Counted from the first letter of the stretch, positions 41,584-51,731 are shown. The stretch: DNA of 59,967 nucleotides from [Phormidium] sp. LEGE 05292 (GCF_015207735.1 NZ_JADEWG010000029.1:1-59967); one strand, 5' to 3'. A program made the numbers and translations. The notes: a model not told the origin generated them from the letters alone.

Positions 41584-42684
41584 TTACACTAACTGACTGG
41601 CAATTGACGATTTAACAATTGCATCTCCCGTCTGCACATCAAACCAATGAATTGACTCATTAGGCAATGCCAAAGTTATCTCTTCTCCACTCCATTTTTG
41701 ATGAATTGGCACCAAAGCCCGTACTATTATTTCTTCTTTCTCTGAACCAGCAACCCGCACACTAATTAAATAGTGCATTCCTAAATTCTCTACCAAAAAT
41801 ATCCTACCTTTAATTGTGTTTCTATCTTCCGATTCTGCCAAAGTTACATTTTCTGGGCGAATTCCTAAAACAATGCTATTTGGAGGAGTCTGCATATCTG
41901 GAATTGGGATTCTAAAATCACCCAACATCGCGTAACGTCCCTGACAAAGAAGCGTTAGTAAATTCATTTGAGGACTACCCACAAAACCCGCGACAAATAC
42001 ATTAGCTGGATTGTTATAAATCCGTTCTGGCGCATCAAGTTGTTGCACATCTCCTTTATTCAGAACCGCAACTTTTGAAGAAAGGGTCATTGCTTCAGTT
42101 TGATCGTGAGTGACATACACAACGGGAACTTTTTGCTCAGCAAATAATTGTTTAATTTCTGCCCGTACTTTTTCTCGTAAAAGTGCATCTAAATTGCTTA
42201 AAGGTTCATCTAATAAAAATACATCTGGACGACGAACTAAAGCGCGGGCAAGGGCAACTCTTTGCCTTTGTCCGCCTGACATTTGACCGGGTTTTCGGTT
42301 CATTAAATCTTCTAAACCTAAGACACTTGCTGCTTCTGCTACTCGTTGTTTAATTTCTTGAGAAGGTGTTTTTTTCAGCTTTAAACCGGAAGCAATGTTA
42401 TCGTAAACTGTTAAGTGAGGGTAAAGGGCGTAACTTTGAAAAACCATTGCAATATTACGATCGCCCGGACGAACACCAGTCACATCTTTTTCCCCAATCA
42501 AAACTTGACCGCGAGTAGGTTCTTCTAACCCAGCAATTAACCTTAAAATTGTCGATTTCCCACAACCAGAAGGGCCTAGTAATGTGAGAAATTCCCCATC
42601 TTCTACAGTCAAATTCACATTTTTTACGGGAATAACTTTAGGAGTATAAGTCTTATTTAAATTTTTTATTTCTAGTTTAGCCAT
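41584..42684 (-). CDS. Carbohydrate ABC transporter ATPase (MalK/UgpC type)
   Basis: The 366-residue ATPase has Walker A GPSGCGKST (37-45), signature MSGGQRQRVALARALV, Walker B DVFLLDEPLSNLDALLREK and switch His in YVTHDQ. Residues ~240-350 form the OB-like TOBE regulatory domain of the MalK group. It energises import of a sugar or polyol through the two permeases encoded directly upstream. It is last in the operon binding protein-permease-permease-ATPase. The neighbours show one importer of the family that in cyanobacteria includes glucosylglycerol and trehalose systems. Confidence 0.93.
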   Translation of the reverse strand: MAKLEIKNLNKTYTPKVIPVKNVNLTVEDGEFLTLLGPSGCGKSTILRLIAGLEEPTRGQVLIGEKDVTGVRPGDRNIAMVFQSYALYPHLTVYDNIASGLKLKKTPSQEIKQRVAEAASVLGLEDLMNRKPGQMSGGQRQRVALARALVRRPDVFLLDEPLSNLDALLREKVRAEIKQLFAEQKVPVVYVTHDQTEAMTLSSKVAVLNKGDVQQLDAPERIYNNPANVFVAGFVGSPQMNLLTLLCQGRYAMLGDFRIPIPDMQTPPNSIVLGIRPENVTLAESEDRNTIKGRIFLVENLGMHYLISVRVAGSEKEEIIVRALVPIHQKWSGEEITLALPNESIHWFDVQTGDAIVKSSIASQLV

Positions 42685-42714
42685 TGTTTTATTTTTCCTT
42701 AAATTGCAAACAAT

Positions 42715-43584
42715 TTATCCCTTAACAGCGCCAGCAGTTAAACCTTGTACAATCTTGCGTTGGAAGAACAAAACCAACAATACTAAAGGTAATGTTCCTA
42801 AAACTGTTGCAGCTGCGATCGGTCCATAAGGTATTTCAAAAGCTGAAGCACCACCTAATTGGGCAGCAGCAACCGGAATAGTTTTCATATTTTCTTGTGT
42901 CATGAAAGTGAGGGCAAAAATAAACTCATTCCAAGCAGCAATAAAGGTAAGAATTCCTGTGGTTACTAACGCCGGAACTGTCATCGGCAACAAAATTTGG
43001 ATTAGCATCTGCCAGGTGTTATAACCATCAACTTTGGCAGCATCTTCCAAGTCTTTTGGTAATTGTTCAAAAAAGCTTCGTAACACCAAAATTGTTAAAG
43101 GTAAATTGATTGCAGTATAAGGAATTATTAGTGCCAAATAGTTGTTCGCTAATCCTAATTTTTGGATGATTTCTAACAATCCTAGAAACAACAAAATTCC
43201 CGGAAACAAGGTGACTATGAGGACACTTGCTAAAATTGGTCTTTCACCCCTAATATTTAACCGGGCTAAAGTATAAGCAGCAGGTGCGCCAATTGCTAAA
43301 GCTAAAAGTGTGGAAGTAATTGATACGAAAGCACTATTAAAAATGTAGCGTAAAAAGGGACGGCGATCGAATAATTCAATGTAATGGGCAAGAGTAAAAC
43401 GAGTGGGAAAATAAACTGTGGGAACAGCAGAAATATCTTCATTAACTTTAAATGAAGTCAGCAATTGCCATAAAACTGGTGCTAAACAGAAAAGTAACAC
43501 TAAAATAATTGCGATAAACAAGAAGATTTTTTTCCAGCTTATTTTTATTTCTTTTTTTGGTCTTTCTTGAGTAATTACAGTCAT
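42715..43584 (-). CDS. Carbohydrate ABC transporter permease (MalG type)
   Basis: A 289-residue permease with six predicted TM helices and the ATPase-contacting EAA loop EQLPKDLEDAAKVDGYNTWQ. The N-terminus carries one TM near 18-40. It is the second permease of a heterodimer with the following upstream gene; only 3 bp separate them. Sugar specificity is unknown. Confidence 0.93.
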   Translation of the reverse strand: MTVITQERPKKEIKISWKKIFLFIAIILVLLFCLAPVLWQLLTSFKVNEDISAVPTVYFPTRFTLAHYIELFDRRPFLRYIFNSAFVSITSTLLALAIGAPAAYTLARLNIRGERPILASVLIVTLFPGILLFLGLLEIIQKLGLANNYLALIIPYTAINLPLTILVLRSFFEQLPKDLEDAAKVDGYNTWQMLIQILLPMTVPALVTTGILTFIAAWNEFIFALTFMTQENMKTIPVAAAQLGGASAFEIPYGPIAAATVLGTLPLVLLVLFFQRKIVQGLTAGAVKG

Positions 43585-43587
43585 AGT

Positions 43588-44499
43588 TTAAGCAACTCCT
43601 GACAATCTTTTCCGTATCTTGCTGAGTAAGAAACTGGCGATCGCAACTGCTAAAATTAGTAACAAAAAAGTAACTACCACCAAAGCTGAACCATAGCCAA
43701 AATCTAAATAACGCATCACCGTTGCGTAGATATAAAGTGACACCACTTCCGTCGCCCCACCAGGCCCACCTCCAGTCATTACACTAATTAAATCGAACAC
43801 TCCAAAAGATTGGGCAAACCGAAATAATAGCGCAATTAAAATTTGCGGCATCAGCAAAGGTAAAGTAATTTTATAAAAGCTTTGCCAAGGAGTTGCGCCA
43901 TCAATTGCGTGTGCTTCGTAAAGGTCGGGCGAAATAGATTGCAACCCTGCTAATAACAAAATGCTAATAAAAGGAGTGGTTTTCCAAACATCAGCAATTA
44001 TTACTGATACCATTGCCAAATTCGGATCTCCTAACCAGTTAATTCCGGTTTTAATTAAACCCAAACGCAACAAAATATCGTTGACAATACCAAACTGATC
44101 GTTAAAAATCCAAGCCCAAGCTAAAGCGATTAAAGCTGTTGGTAAAGCCCAAGGTATAATTGCCGCAGTTCTCACTAAAGAACGTCCGCGAAATCGTTCA
44201 TTTAAAACTAAGGCAATTCCCAAACCTAATAATAATTCCAGTAATACAGCTACAACTGTAAAAACTGAAGTTATCCAAAAACTTTGCCAAAAGCGACCAT
44301 CTCCAGCCATGCGGATATAGTTATCTAAACCGGAGAAAACAGGCTTTAATTCTGTACCTAAATTCTGCGTAAATAAACTCAACCATAAAGCGCGGGCGAT
44401 CGGATATCCATAAACAAACAACAGCAGTATTAAAGCTGGTAGAATTAATATCCAACCCGTGCGTTGTTCTCGACTTTTAATTGTATCCAATTTGGTCAT
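43588..44499 (-). CDS. Carbohydrate ABC transporter permease (MalF type)
   Basis: A 303-residue permease with about six TM helices and the EAA loop SPDLYEAHAIDGATPWQSFYK. It has the common GWILILPALILLLFVYGYPI N-terminal helix and a FGYGSALVVVTF C-terminal helix. It pairs with the MalG-type gene 3 bp downstream and is 32 bp from the binding protein gene. Confidence 0.93.
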   Translation of the reverse strand: MTKLDTIKSREQRTGWILILPALILLLFVYGYPIARALWLSLFTQNLGTELKPVFSGLDNYIRMAGDGRFWQSFWITSVFTVVAVLLELLLGLGIALVLNERFRGRSLVRTAAIIPWALPTALIALAWAWIFNDQFGIVNDILLRLGLIKTGINWLGDPNLAMVSVIIADVWKTTPFISILLLAGLQSISPDLYEAHAIDGATPWQSFYKITLPLLMPQILIALLFRFAQSFGVFDLISVMTGGGPGGATEVVSLYIYATVMRYLDFGYGSALVVVTFLLLILAVAIASFLLSKIRKRLSGVA

Positions 44500-44531
44500 T
44501 TTTTATGTTTTTTAGAAGTGAACAAACAACT

Positions 44532-45863
44532 TTATGCTGGCTTTTTCGCTTGACCTGCTTTGAGTAATCGGCGGGTTTCATCAGCAGCAGATTTCATAGC
44601 ATTTTCGGGAGTCATTCGACCTGTTAATGCCGCACTAAGATAACGTTGTAAAATATCCGATGTTTGTGCATATTGGGCGATCGGCGGACGTAAAACTGCA
44701 CTATCTACTACCTTAAGCAGTTGCGGAAAATGTGGGTATTTTGCCACAATTTCTGGGTCGGTAAATAACTCTCTGCGACTGGGTACATAGCCAGCTTTTA
44801 AAATAAATTGCCGTTGTGCTTCTCGACTGCTGAAATACTTAATTGCTTTCCAAGCTTCTTGAGGATGTTTGGTAGATTTAGAAATACCTAAACCCCAACC
44901 TCCTAAGCAAGCAGCCGAACTTTGACCAGGCGCATGAACCATTGGTTTAATGCCTATTTTCCCGTTAATTTTGGAACTTTTTTGATTAGCTAAAGGCCAA
45001 ACATAAGGCCAACTTCTTAAAAATACAGCTTGTCCACTTTGGAAAATTCGTCTGGTTTCTTCTTCTTGATATGTTGTTACTCCAGGTGGCGAAACTCCTT
45101 GTTTAACTGTGTTTTGTAAAAAGGCGATCGCTTTTAAAGTTTCCGGTCTATCTAATCCCACTTCTAAAGTATCAGGATTCACCCAAAACCCACCAAAACC
45201 TTCTAGAACTTCCATAAACATTGCCACCAATCCTTCATATTGGCGACCCTGCCAAATGTAACCCCATCTAACCTTGTCGTTCCTTTGCAAATATTTGGAA
45301 ATATTCATTAATTGTTCAAAGGTTTCTGGTGGTTTTAACCCCACTTGTTTGAGTAAATCTTCTCGGTAATAAAGCATTCCGGCATCAGAACGTAGTGGAA
45401 TACGATACAATTTACCTTCGTAAGTTCCCCCTTCCACATCTTTAGGTGAAAATGCGGCTAACTCCTGGGGAGTCATCCGATTTGTTAAATCCAACAACCA
45501 CCCAGCAGCAGCAAATTTTGATGTCCAAATTACATCCATATTCACTAAATCGTAGGGTGAATCGCCTAAAATAAAAGCCGAAGTATAAAGGTCTTCGATT
45601 AAATTTGTCGCATTTGGCCCTTCGATAATATTAATCCGAATTCCGGGATTCTTCGACTCAAAATCTTTTACTAAACCTTGTCGCCAAGGGTCAGCATCAG
45701 GCGCAGTCATGAGTAAATTAAGAGTGACTGGCTGTTGCGCGATCGCTATCTTAATTAATAAAATTATGCTCAAAAAAAGAGCAGTAAAAATTCCAGTACT
45801 GCGCCAAAATCCCAGGTTATGAAAAAACTTTCTCAGTCGATTTAGTGGCTGAATGTAAAACAT
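44532..45863 (-). CDS. Carbohydrate ABC transporter substrate-binding protein
   Basis: A 443-residue secreted protein with an N-terminal TM/signal helix (WRSTGIFTALFLSIILLIKIAIAQ). The mature part begins with TLNLLMTAPDADPWRQGLVKDFESKNPGI and contains the sugar-binding-protein segments YDLVNMDVIWTSKFAAAGWLLDLT and WGLGISKSTKHPQEAWKAIKYFSS (SBP_bac_1 fold). I start at the ATG 45863; the open frame continues to a TTG at 45908. It is the first gene of the importer operon. The ligand may be a disaccharide or glucosylglycerol, not proven. Confidence 0.9.
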   Translation of the reverse strand: MFYIQPLNRLRKFFHNLGFWRSTGIFTALFLSIILLIKIAIAQQPVTLNLLMTAPDADPWRQGLVKDFESKNPGIRINIIEGPNATNLIEDLYTSAFILGDSPYDLVNMDVIWTSKFAAAGWLLDLTNRMTPQELAAFSPKDVEGGTYEGKLYRIPLRSDAGMLYYREDLLKQVGLKPPETFEQLMNISKYLQRNDKVRWGYIWQGRQYEGLVAMFMEVLEGFGGFWVNPDTLEVGLDRPETLKAIAFLQNTVKQGVSPPGVTTYQEEETRRIFQSGQAVFLRSWPYVWPLANQKSSKINGKIGIKPMVHAPGQSSAACLGGWGLGISKSTKHPQEAWKAIKYFSSREAQRQFILKAGYVPSRRELFTDPEIVAKYPHFPQLLKVVDSAVLRPPIAQYAQTSDILQRYLSAALTGRMTPENAMKSAADETRRLLKAGQAKKPA

Positions 45864-45908
45864 TGTACTTGGTTGAATCGTAAAATACGTTAATTTTTTG
45901 AATGGCAA

Positions 45909-46279
45909 AAATATAGCTATATTTCTGAGTTAACGCTATTTTTGAGTTAAGCTCAGATTATACCTAAAACTGATGATAGAGAAAATACAAGTATATATAA
46001 TTTAATTCACTTTTAAAGTTTAAGCAACTTCTAAAGATATAGTTTTTTGTTTAAAAAAATACTCCTTTTAGAAGTAGAAAAATTTCTCATGAAAGTGCTA
46101 TGAATCTGGCAATTATAAAGTTATATTAATTAGATAAACTAACTTAATACTAGTTCCGATCGATCTCACGAAACAATCAGTTAATAAGCAGTTTATTTTA
46201 AAAAAAATCATAAAGTTTTATAAAGACCGCAGATAGAAATAAATTACATCTGTGTGCATCTGCGGTTAAATTTATTTAC
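45909..46279. other. 371-bp intergenic region upstream of the ABC importer
   Basis: The region is AT-rich with no ORF. It must hold the promoter of the importer operon (minus strand). Near the far end, at 46226-46266, a CGCAGAT/ATCTGCG repeat (ACCGCAGAT...ATCTGCGGT) lies next to the PuuE-like stop codon. No known operator was recognised. Confidence 0.45.
46226..46266. repeat. ACCGCAGAT/ATCTGCGGT inverted repeat
   Basis: 9-bp inverted arms ACCGCAGAT and ATCTGCGGT enclose an AT-rich loop. It is related to the TCCACA/TGTGGA copy with CATCTGTGTGCATCTG at 47257-47286 and to 4765-4804. It ends 13 bp from the 3' end of the PuuE-like gene. Confidence 0.6.
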
Positions 46280-47191
46280 TTATTTTTTCGGCTGATGATG
46301 TTCATGCCAATGACGGGCAATATCAATGCGGCGACACAACCACACCCGTTCATGTTGCTGCACATAATCAAGAAAACGTGCCAAAGCTGCTGCACGTCCA
46401 GGTCTTCCAACTAAGCGACAATGTAAGCCAATACTCATCATTTTTGGTGCAGTTTCACCCTCAGCATAAAGCACATCAAAAGCATCTCTAAGATAAGCAA
46501 AAAATTGCTCGCCAGAATTAAAACCTTGGTTAGTGGCAAAGCGCATATCATTATTATCTAAAGTGTAGGGAATTATTAAATGTGGTTTGCCATAATCATA
46601 ATTCCAGTAGGGTAAATCATCGGCGTAACTATCAGCATCGTAGAGAAAACCGCCTTCTTCAACTATTAATTTACGGGAGTTTGGACTAACTCTTCCGATG
46701 TAACAACCTAAAGGACGACTACCAGTAACTTGGGTGTGAATGGCGATCGCTAATTTCAAATGTTCCCTCTCCGCCTCCTCGCCAAAATATTGATAATCAA
46801 TCCACCGATAACCGTGACTCGCAATTTCCCAATCAGCTTCTAACATCGCCGCTACTGCTTCCGGGTTTCTTTGCAAAGCCATCGCCACACCGTACACTGT
46901 TACCGGAATATTTCTTTGGCTAAAAATTCGATGTAATCGCCAAAAACCTGCCCGACTTCCATATTCATAAATTGATTCCATATTGATATTTCGCACCCCT
47001 GACAAAGGAACAGCCCCCACAATTTCTGACAGGAATGCTTCCGAAGCTACATCACCGTGAAGAATAGAATTTTCCCCACCTTCCTCATAATTAATCACAA
47101 ATTGCACCGCCACCCGCGCTTGATTCGGCCATTTAGGATCTGGAGTATTCCGTCCATAGCCAACCATATCTCGTGGATATTCCTTAGTCAT
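46280..47191 (-). CDS. PuuE-like polysaccharide deacetylase (putative allantoinase type)
   Basis: A 303-residue NodB-fold deacetylase-family enzyme beginning MTKEYPRDMVGYGRNTPDPKW, with VAVQFVINYEEGGENS and ILHGD near the start, SGVRNINMESIYEYGSRAGFWRL, ASHGYRWIDYQ, and SIGLHCRLVGRPGR near the end. These match the family called PuuE/putative urate catabolism protein, in which Pseudomonas PuuE opens the allantoin ring. The start at 47191 has AGAGG about 8 bases upstream; the frame is open to 47263. It may link to the heterocycle genes at 26-30 kb. Confidence 0.85.
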   Translation of the reverse strand: MTKEYPRDMVGYGRNTPDPKWPNQARVAVQFVINYEEGGENSILHGDVASEAFLSEIVGAVPLSGVRNINMESIYEYGSRAGFWRLHRIFSQRNIPVTVYGVAMALQRNPEAVAAMLEADWEIASHGYRWIDYQYFGEEAEREHLKLAIAIHTQVTGSRPLGCYIGRVSPNSRKLIVEEGGFLYDADSYADDLPYWNYDYGKPHLIIPYTLDNNDMRFATNQGFNSGEQFFAYLRDAFDVLYAEGETAPKMMSIGLHCRLVGRPGRAAALARFLDYVQQHERVWLCRRIDIARHWHEHHQPKK

Positions 47192-47256
47192 TTTATGACC
47201 TCTTTTGACTGCCAACTTTCTATCAGTTATTGAAAATATCACAATAGGACAAAAAA

Positions 47257-47286
47257 TCCACATCTACATCTGTGTGCATCTGTGGA
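47257..47286. repeat. TCCACA/TGTGGA inverted repeat
   Basis: TCCACATCTACATCTGTG continues into TGCATCTGTGGA; the arms TCCACA and TGTGGA pair. It is related to 46226-46266. It lies just upstream of the PuuE-like gene and 25 bp from the DUF1361 stop codon. Confidence 0.55.
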
Positions 47287-47310
47287 TAACTGTGGTAAAA
47301 AAACTTAAAT

Positions 47311-47964
47311 TTACTGTTCTTTTAGCTTACGCTTTAATTTCATATACCGAATTCGCATCACTAACCCCAAAGTAATTTGCTTCATAATCCAATAAACCAC
47401 TGTTAACACAAGAAAAGTGATAAAGATTACTAACAACGGACCCTTACCAGTCAATTCGTTAATTGTCGTAATGAGTATGTTATCTGGATCGGTAATTAAA
47501 TCCCAACTATTAAACCGGAGAAATCTTCCCAGATAAATTCCCACAGCACAGAAGGCATGAGTAATTAACTCAGACCATACCACAAACTTTTCTGCGGCTT
47601 GTCGTTTTAAATAATTCCCTTGATTAATTAAAGACACCACATACGCTTCCATTCCGGCAACAATGGCAAATAAATGCAACGGAATAAAAACTAAGGTAAT
47701 AATCCAAGCCGAATATCCTTCACGAATGCCGCGAATTAGGTGGATAATATCTGTTAACAGATAAGGTGCATTGGGCAAGAAAGCAGCATAAACCAGGAAA
47801 ACTACCCACCACAACCACGATCGCGCATTAGTTCTCCGCCGAAATAACCAAAAGCTAAGAACTAAGGGAATAAAAGCCAGAAACAGATTCCAAGCAATCC
47901 AACCGCTATATATACCCCCGGAAAGTGCTTCTTTTGTCTGGTAAATTTGGGAATTCATAGGCAT
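47311..47964 (-). CDS. DUF1361 membrane protein
   Basis: A ~217-residue membrane protein with six hydrophobic helices and the DUF1361 signatures FLVYAAFLPNAPYLLTDIIHL and GRFLRFNSWDLITDP. The function of the family is unknown. I start at the ATG 47964 (MPMNSQIYQ); a TTG at 48015 would add a short hydrophilic extension. It is on the opposite strand from the APC-kinase fusion gene. Confidence 0.85.
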   Translation of the reverse strand: MPMNSQIYQTKEALSGGIYSGWIAWNLFLAFIPLVLSFWLFRRRTNARSWLWWVVFLVYAAFLPNAPYLLTDIIHLIRGIREGYSAWIITLVFIPLHLFAIVAGMEAYVVSLINQGNYLKRQAAEKFVVWSELITHAFCAVGIYLGRFLRFNSWDLITDPDNILITTINELTGKGPLLVIFITFLVLTVVYWIMKQITLGLVMRIRYMKLKRKLKEQ

Positions 47965-48165
47965 CTTTGTTTTGTTATGCTTACCTTTACCTACGTTAAC
48001 TTCTGAATTCCTCAATTGGTAAATAGCAATTTCCTGATTAATATCCTACAAATCCTTTCTTTACTCCTATTATCTTCCTAAGAAAAGGTTTGCGGCTAAC
48101 TGCGAAAATATTTGCCGCTGTTGTACATTAGGCGTTAATAGTATTAATTAGCACTTATTTTGCTC

Positions 48166-51100
48166 ATGGTTAGTTCCTCTGGCGATCGCACCACTCAGTC
48201 TTCCTCTACCCGCCTCACCCGCAGCCTGAGTGCCGCTGAAACCTGGGGTTTTGGGTTAAGTGGGCATCTTGCATGGCCTAGTGTCGCGACCGCTATTCAT
48301 GCCGCATTGGGTTCAGCAGCAATTTTTGTCTGGTTTCCGGCAATACTAGTAGCAATGCTCACGATTCGTCAAGTTAAGCAACTGGGCAGTCATTGGATCG
48401 ATGTCGCCGGGGGAACGCCAAGCTATACTACTAAACTTCTCAAACATTATCCCGGCATTGCTCGCTACGCCGCCTTGGGATATTTCTTCAGTTGGGTTTC
48501 CACTTTGCCAATCAGTGCGATCGTCCTCACTGACCTGATCCGAGTTAATTTGGAAGCAATGCACCTACCCTGCCCTGAACTGCCCCTCAAAGTAGGATTC
48601 ACTCTGATCGCCTTTGTCTTGGCATTCAGCGGCACCAGGGCTTTGAGCATTCTACATTTGTTTTTTATCCTACCTGCGATCGCCGTTCTCCTAGCCTTTT
48701 GCCTGCAAGGAATCAGTTGGTTAACCTTTTCTCCCATCACTCCAGGCTTTTTCCCCAGCAGTTGGTCACACTTGAGCTTTACAGATTGGGCAAAATGGTA
48801 TTTCTTTGTCAGCTATGCCGTTTACGCCTGCGAAACAGTCTCCGCTTATGTTGCTGATAGTCGTAGTCCACAAAAGACATTGAGATTTTTGCCTGTTTCT
48901 GCTGGGTTAATGCCACCAATATTTTTGGGCGGTGCTTGGGTGTTAACCCGTCTAGCAACTGAGGGCAATAGCGATCTCTTTCTAAGTTTCGTTGCAGCTG
49001 CTAACCCATTTTGGGGTTCATTCACCCCACTAATAGTCACTTTTTTAATTGCCTCAGTCAGTCTGCTGTGTTGTGCCACCGTTGTTTCTAACTGCCCTCG
49101 TGTCTTGTATCAAATGGCTTTGGATGGACATCTTTCTCCCGTTTTTTCCGTAGTTTCCCAACGAGGCGTTTTTGGGCCAGGTTTGTTACTAATCCTCTTA
49201 CTTAGTCTCCTCTGTTTAGTTTGGGGAGATATCGCTCAAATCGTGGCTGTGAGCTCTGTGGGCTGGTTTACCTCCTTCATGGCACTGCGCTTAGGAATGT
49301 GGCTGCAACGTGACAAACCACAGGTTTTGTTCCCGCGACTTTCACTGGGCATTTTGTTATGCGAAGTAGTGATTCTTTTTGTGGGAGGGATTTCTTGGGG
49401 TTGGCGAGAGTTTCTGATTGGATTTCTGTTTCCCATTGGAATTTTGCTTATCGATCGAGTTATTCGCCGCATTCCCTTTGCACCTTTCCATAAAAATTGG
49501 TGGATTCAACTTTATCGAAAACGTCCTTCGGCAATAGTTCAAGACTCGATTTTGTTACAAGTTATTGTCTTGATTGTCCTATTGTGTGCCGCAGTTTTTA
49601 CGGGTTGGAGTTTCCAGCTCTTCTTAAATCACGAGTCTCTCATGCAGGCTAATGTTCTGGTCGTCGTGTTATTACAGGTGGTTGTTTTTGTGGGGGTAGC
49701 GATCGCCTGTTGGACAACTTTACCGCAAGTTGTGGCACTGGGGGAAGCACGGGACGCAGCAGAACATCTGTTTAATATTGCTCAGGATGCGATCGTTGTC
49801 GTTGATGAAATGGGAACAATTCAAAAAGTTAATCCGGCTGCTGAATCGCTTTTTCAACTTAAACAAAATCAATTGATGAAATGTCACTTGAATCAACTGC
49901 TTCCCGACTTAGGAACTTATCCGCAAGACTGGATCGATCGCAGTGAATACAAGTTAACTCGTACTAATAATACCGAACAAATTACAGTTGAGGTTTCTAT
50001 TTCCGATCGTTCTCATCAAGACTGCCAAGAATATGTTGTGATTTTGCGAGATATTAGCGATCGAAAACTTGCAGAAATCAAAATTAGAGACAGTTACAAC
50101 CTTTTATATGGAGTGATCGACGGCACAAGTGATGTGATTTTTGTCAAGAATTTGCAGGGGCAATATCTCTTGATTAATTCGGCTTATATTAAAGTAGTGG
50201 GCAAGTCAGCTGAAGAAGTTAATGGTCAGACAGATTTAGCAATTTTTCCACCTGACGTAGCCCGTGAAATTATGGAACTTGACCGCAGCATCATGAGCAG
50301 TGGGATTCCAACAACCTTTGAAGAATGCGTCCCAATACAGGGGGAAATGCGAACCTTCTTGACGACAAAAACCCCTTTACAGGATGCCCAAAGAAACGTG
50401 ATTGGGTTAATCGGAATTACGCGAGATATTAGCGATCGAAAACTTGCCGAAGAAGCCTTGCGAGAATCAGAAGCACGCTTGAGACAACAAGCGCAGCAAC
50501 TTCAACAAACTCTACAAGAACTCCAACAAACCCAAGCCCAACTTGTGCAAACTGAGAAAATGTCAAGTTTAGGACAACTCGTAGCTGGAGTCGCCCATGA
50601 AATCAATAATCCAGTCAACTTTATCTATGGCAACATCATCCACGCCAGCGACTACATTCAAGACCTGCTAGATTTGCTGGAAACTTACCAAAAACACTAT
50701 CCCACCCCAGCTTCAGAAATACAAGACATAAAAGAAGAGATCGATTTTGAGTTTTTAAAAGAAGATTTGCCGAAACTTCTCTCTTCCATGAAAGTAGGGG
50801 CAGACCGAATTCAAAAAATTGTCTTAGCACTGCGGAACTTCTCACGCATGGATGAAGCAGAAGTCAAAGAAGTAGACATTCATGAAGGTATCGACAGCAC
50901 CTTAATGATTATGCAAAATCGCTTTAAGGAAAAGGCAGGACATCCCGGAATTACTGTAATTAAAGAATATGGTGATTTGCCCTTAATTGAATGTTATGCG
51001 GGACAACTTAACCAAGTATTTATAAACATTATTAGCAATGCAATTGATGCACTGGAAAGTATGAATTGTCAGAAACAATTAGCCGAACCTTTAACAATTC

Positions 51101-51384
51101 GGATTGGCACTAAGAGAGCAGGAAACGATCGCATCTTAATTCAGATTGCCGACAATGGCCCAGGTATGTCCGAAACAGTCAAAAATAGATTGTTTGATCC
51201 ATTTTTCACCACCAAACCTATTGGTAAAGGTACGGGATTAGGAATGTCGATTAGCTATCAAATTGTCACTGAAAAACACCTTGGTTCTTTACATTGCAAC
51301 TCAGCACTCGGTCAAGGGGCAGAATTTTTAATTCAAATTCCGATTCGGCAATCCAAAATAGGAAATATGTCAACAAAATGCTGA
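48166..51384 (+). CDS. APC transporter-like/PAS/histidine kinase fusion
   Basis: A 1072-residue protein. The N-terminal ~520 residues have about 12 TM helices with the APC-type opening SLSAAETWGFGLSGHLAWPS. Then come PAS 1 (around FNIAQDAIVVVDEMGTIQKV), PAS 2 (GVIDGTSDVIFVKNLQGQY), a coiled coil with many Gln, and a kinase core with the phosphorylated His in GVAHEINNP (H811) and ATP site DNGPGMS ... GKGTGLGMSI. The transporter domain may act as a sensor for an amino acid or related ligand, as in CbrA/PutP-type kinases (different transporter family). No response regulator is adjacent. The ATG at 48166 is preferred over TTG 48160. Confidence 0.9.
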   Translation: MVSSSGDRTTQSSSTRLTRSLSAAETWGFGLSGHLAWPSVATAIHAALGSAAIFVWFPAILVAMLTIRQVKQLGSHWIDVAGGTPSYTTKLLKHYPGIARYAALGYFFSWVSTLPISAIVLTDLIRVNLEAMHLPCPELPLKVGFTLIAFVLAFSGTRALSILHLFFILPAIAVLLAFCLQGISWLTFSPITPGFFPSSWSHLSFTDWAKWYFFVSYAVYACETVSAYVADSRSPQKTLRFLPVSAGLMPPIFLGGAWVLTRLATEGNSDLFLSFVAAANPFWGSFTPLIVTFLIASVSLLCCATVVSNCPRVLYQMALDGHLSPVFSVVSQRGVFGPGLLLILLLSLLCLVWGDIAQIVAVSSVGWFTSFMALRLGMWLQRDKPQVLFPRLSLGILLCEVVILFVGGISWGWREFLIGFLFPIGILLIDRVIRRIPFAPFHKNWWIQLYRKRPSAIVQDSILLQVIVLIVLLCAAVFTGWSFQLFLNHESLMQANVLVVVLLQVVVFVGVAIACWTTLPQVVALGEARDAAEHLFNIAQDAIVVVDEMGTIQKVNPAAESLFQLKQNQLMKCHLNQLLPDLGTYPQDWIDRSEYKLTRTNNTEQITVEVSISDRSHQDCQEYVVILRDISDRKLAEIKIRDSYNLLYGVIDGTSDVIFVKNLQGQYLLINSAYIKVVGKSAEEVNGQTDLAIFPPDVAREIMELDRSIMSSGIPTTFEECVPIQGEMRTFLTTKTPLQDAQRNVIGLIGITRDISDRKLAEEALRESEARLRQQAQQLQQTLQELQQTQAQLVQTEKMSSLGQLVAGVAHEINNPVNFIYGNIIHASDYIQDLLDLLETYQKHYPTPASEIQDIKEEIDFEFLKEDLPKLLSSMKVGADRIQKIVLALRNFSRMDEAEVKEVDIHEGIDSTLMIMQNRFKEKAGHPGITVIKEYGDLPLIECYAGQLNQVFINIISNAIDALESMNCQKQLAEPLTIRIGTKRAGNDRILIQIADNGPGMSETVKNRLFDPFFTTKPIGKGTGLGMSISYQIVTEKHLGSLHCNSALGQGAEFLIQIPIRQSKIGNMSTKC

Positions 51385-51488
51385 GATTTACGAAAATTAA
51401 ACAACTTTGGTGACTATAACAGGTAAAATATAAAGATTAGGCTGTTAAATAACAACTCATAAATAACAAATCAAAATATTAGCGATCT

Positions 51489-51674
51489 ATGACGAATTCT
51501 GATTTAACTGGTGGTTTGCAGTGGAGTGCTGAAGCTAAGACAAAGCTGAAAAATATTCCCTTTTTTGTGCGAAGTCAGGCGAGAAGGCGAATTGAACAAT
51601 TGGCGCGAGAAGCTGAGTTAGAGGAGGTTACGCCGGAGATTGTTGAACAGGCAAGGTTAGAGTTTGGACAGTAG
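51489..51674 (+). CDS. PCP_red family small protein
   Basis: A 61-residue protein [20 protein letters not shown] followed by [20 protein letters not shown]. This is the small proto-chlorophyllide reductase 57 kDa subunit-type domain found at the C-terminus of ChlB/BchB and as a free-standing protein in cyanobacteria. The free-standing protein's function is unclear. It is single, ~100 bp after the kinase gene. Confidence 0.82.
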   Translation: MTNSDLTGGLQWSAEAKTKLKNIPFFVRSQARRRIEQLAREAELEEVTPEIVEQARLEFGQ

Positions 51675-51731
51675 GAAAAGTGCGATCGATCTGACTTTTA
51701 TCAAATAGAAAACAGAATACAACTAATCGGA

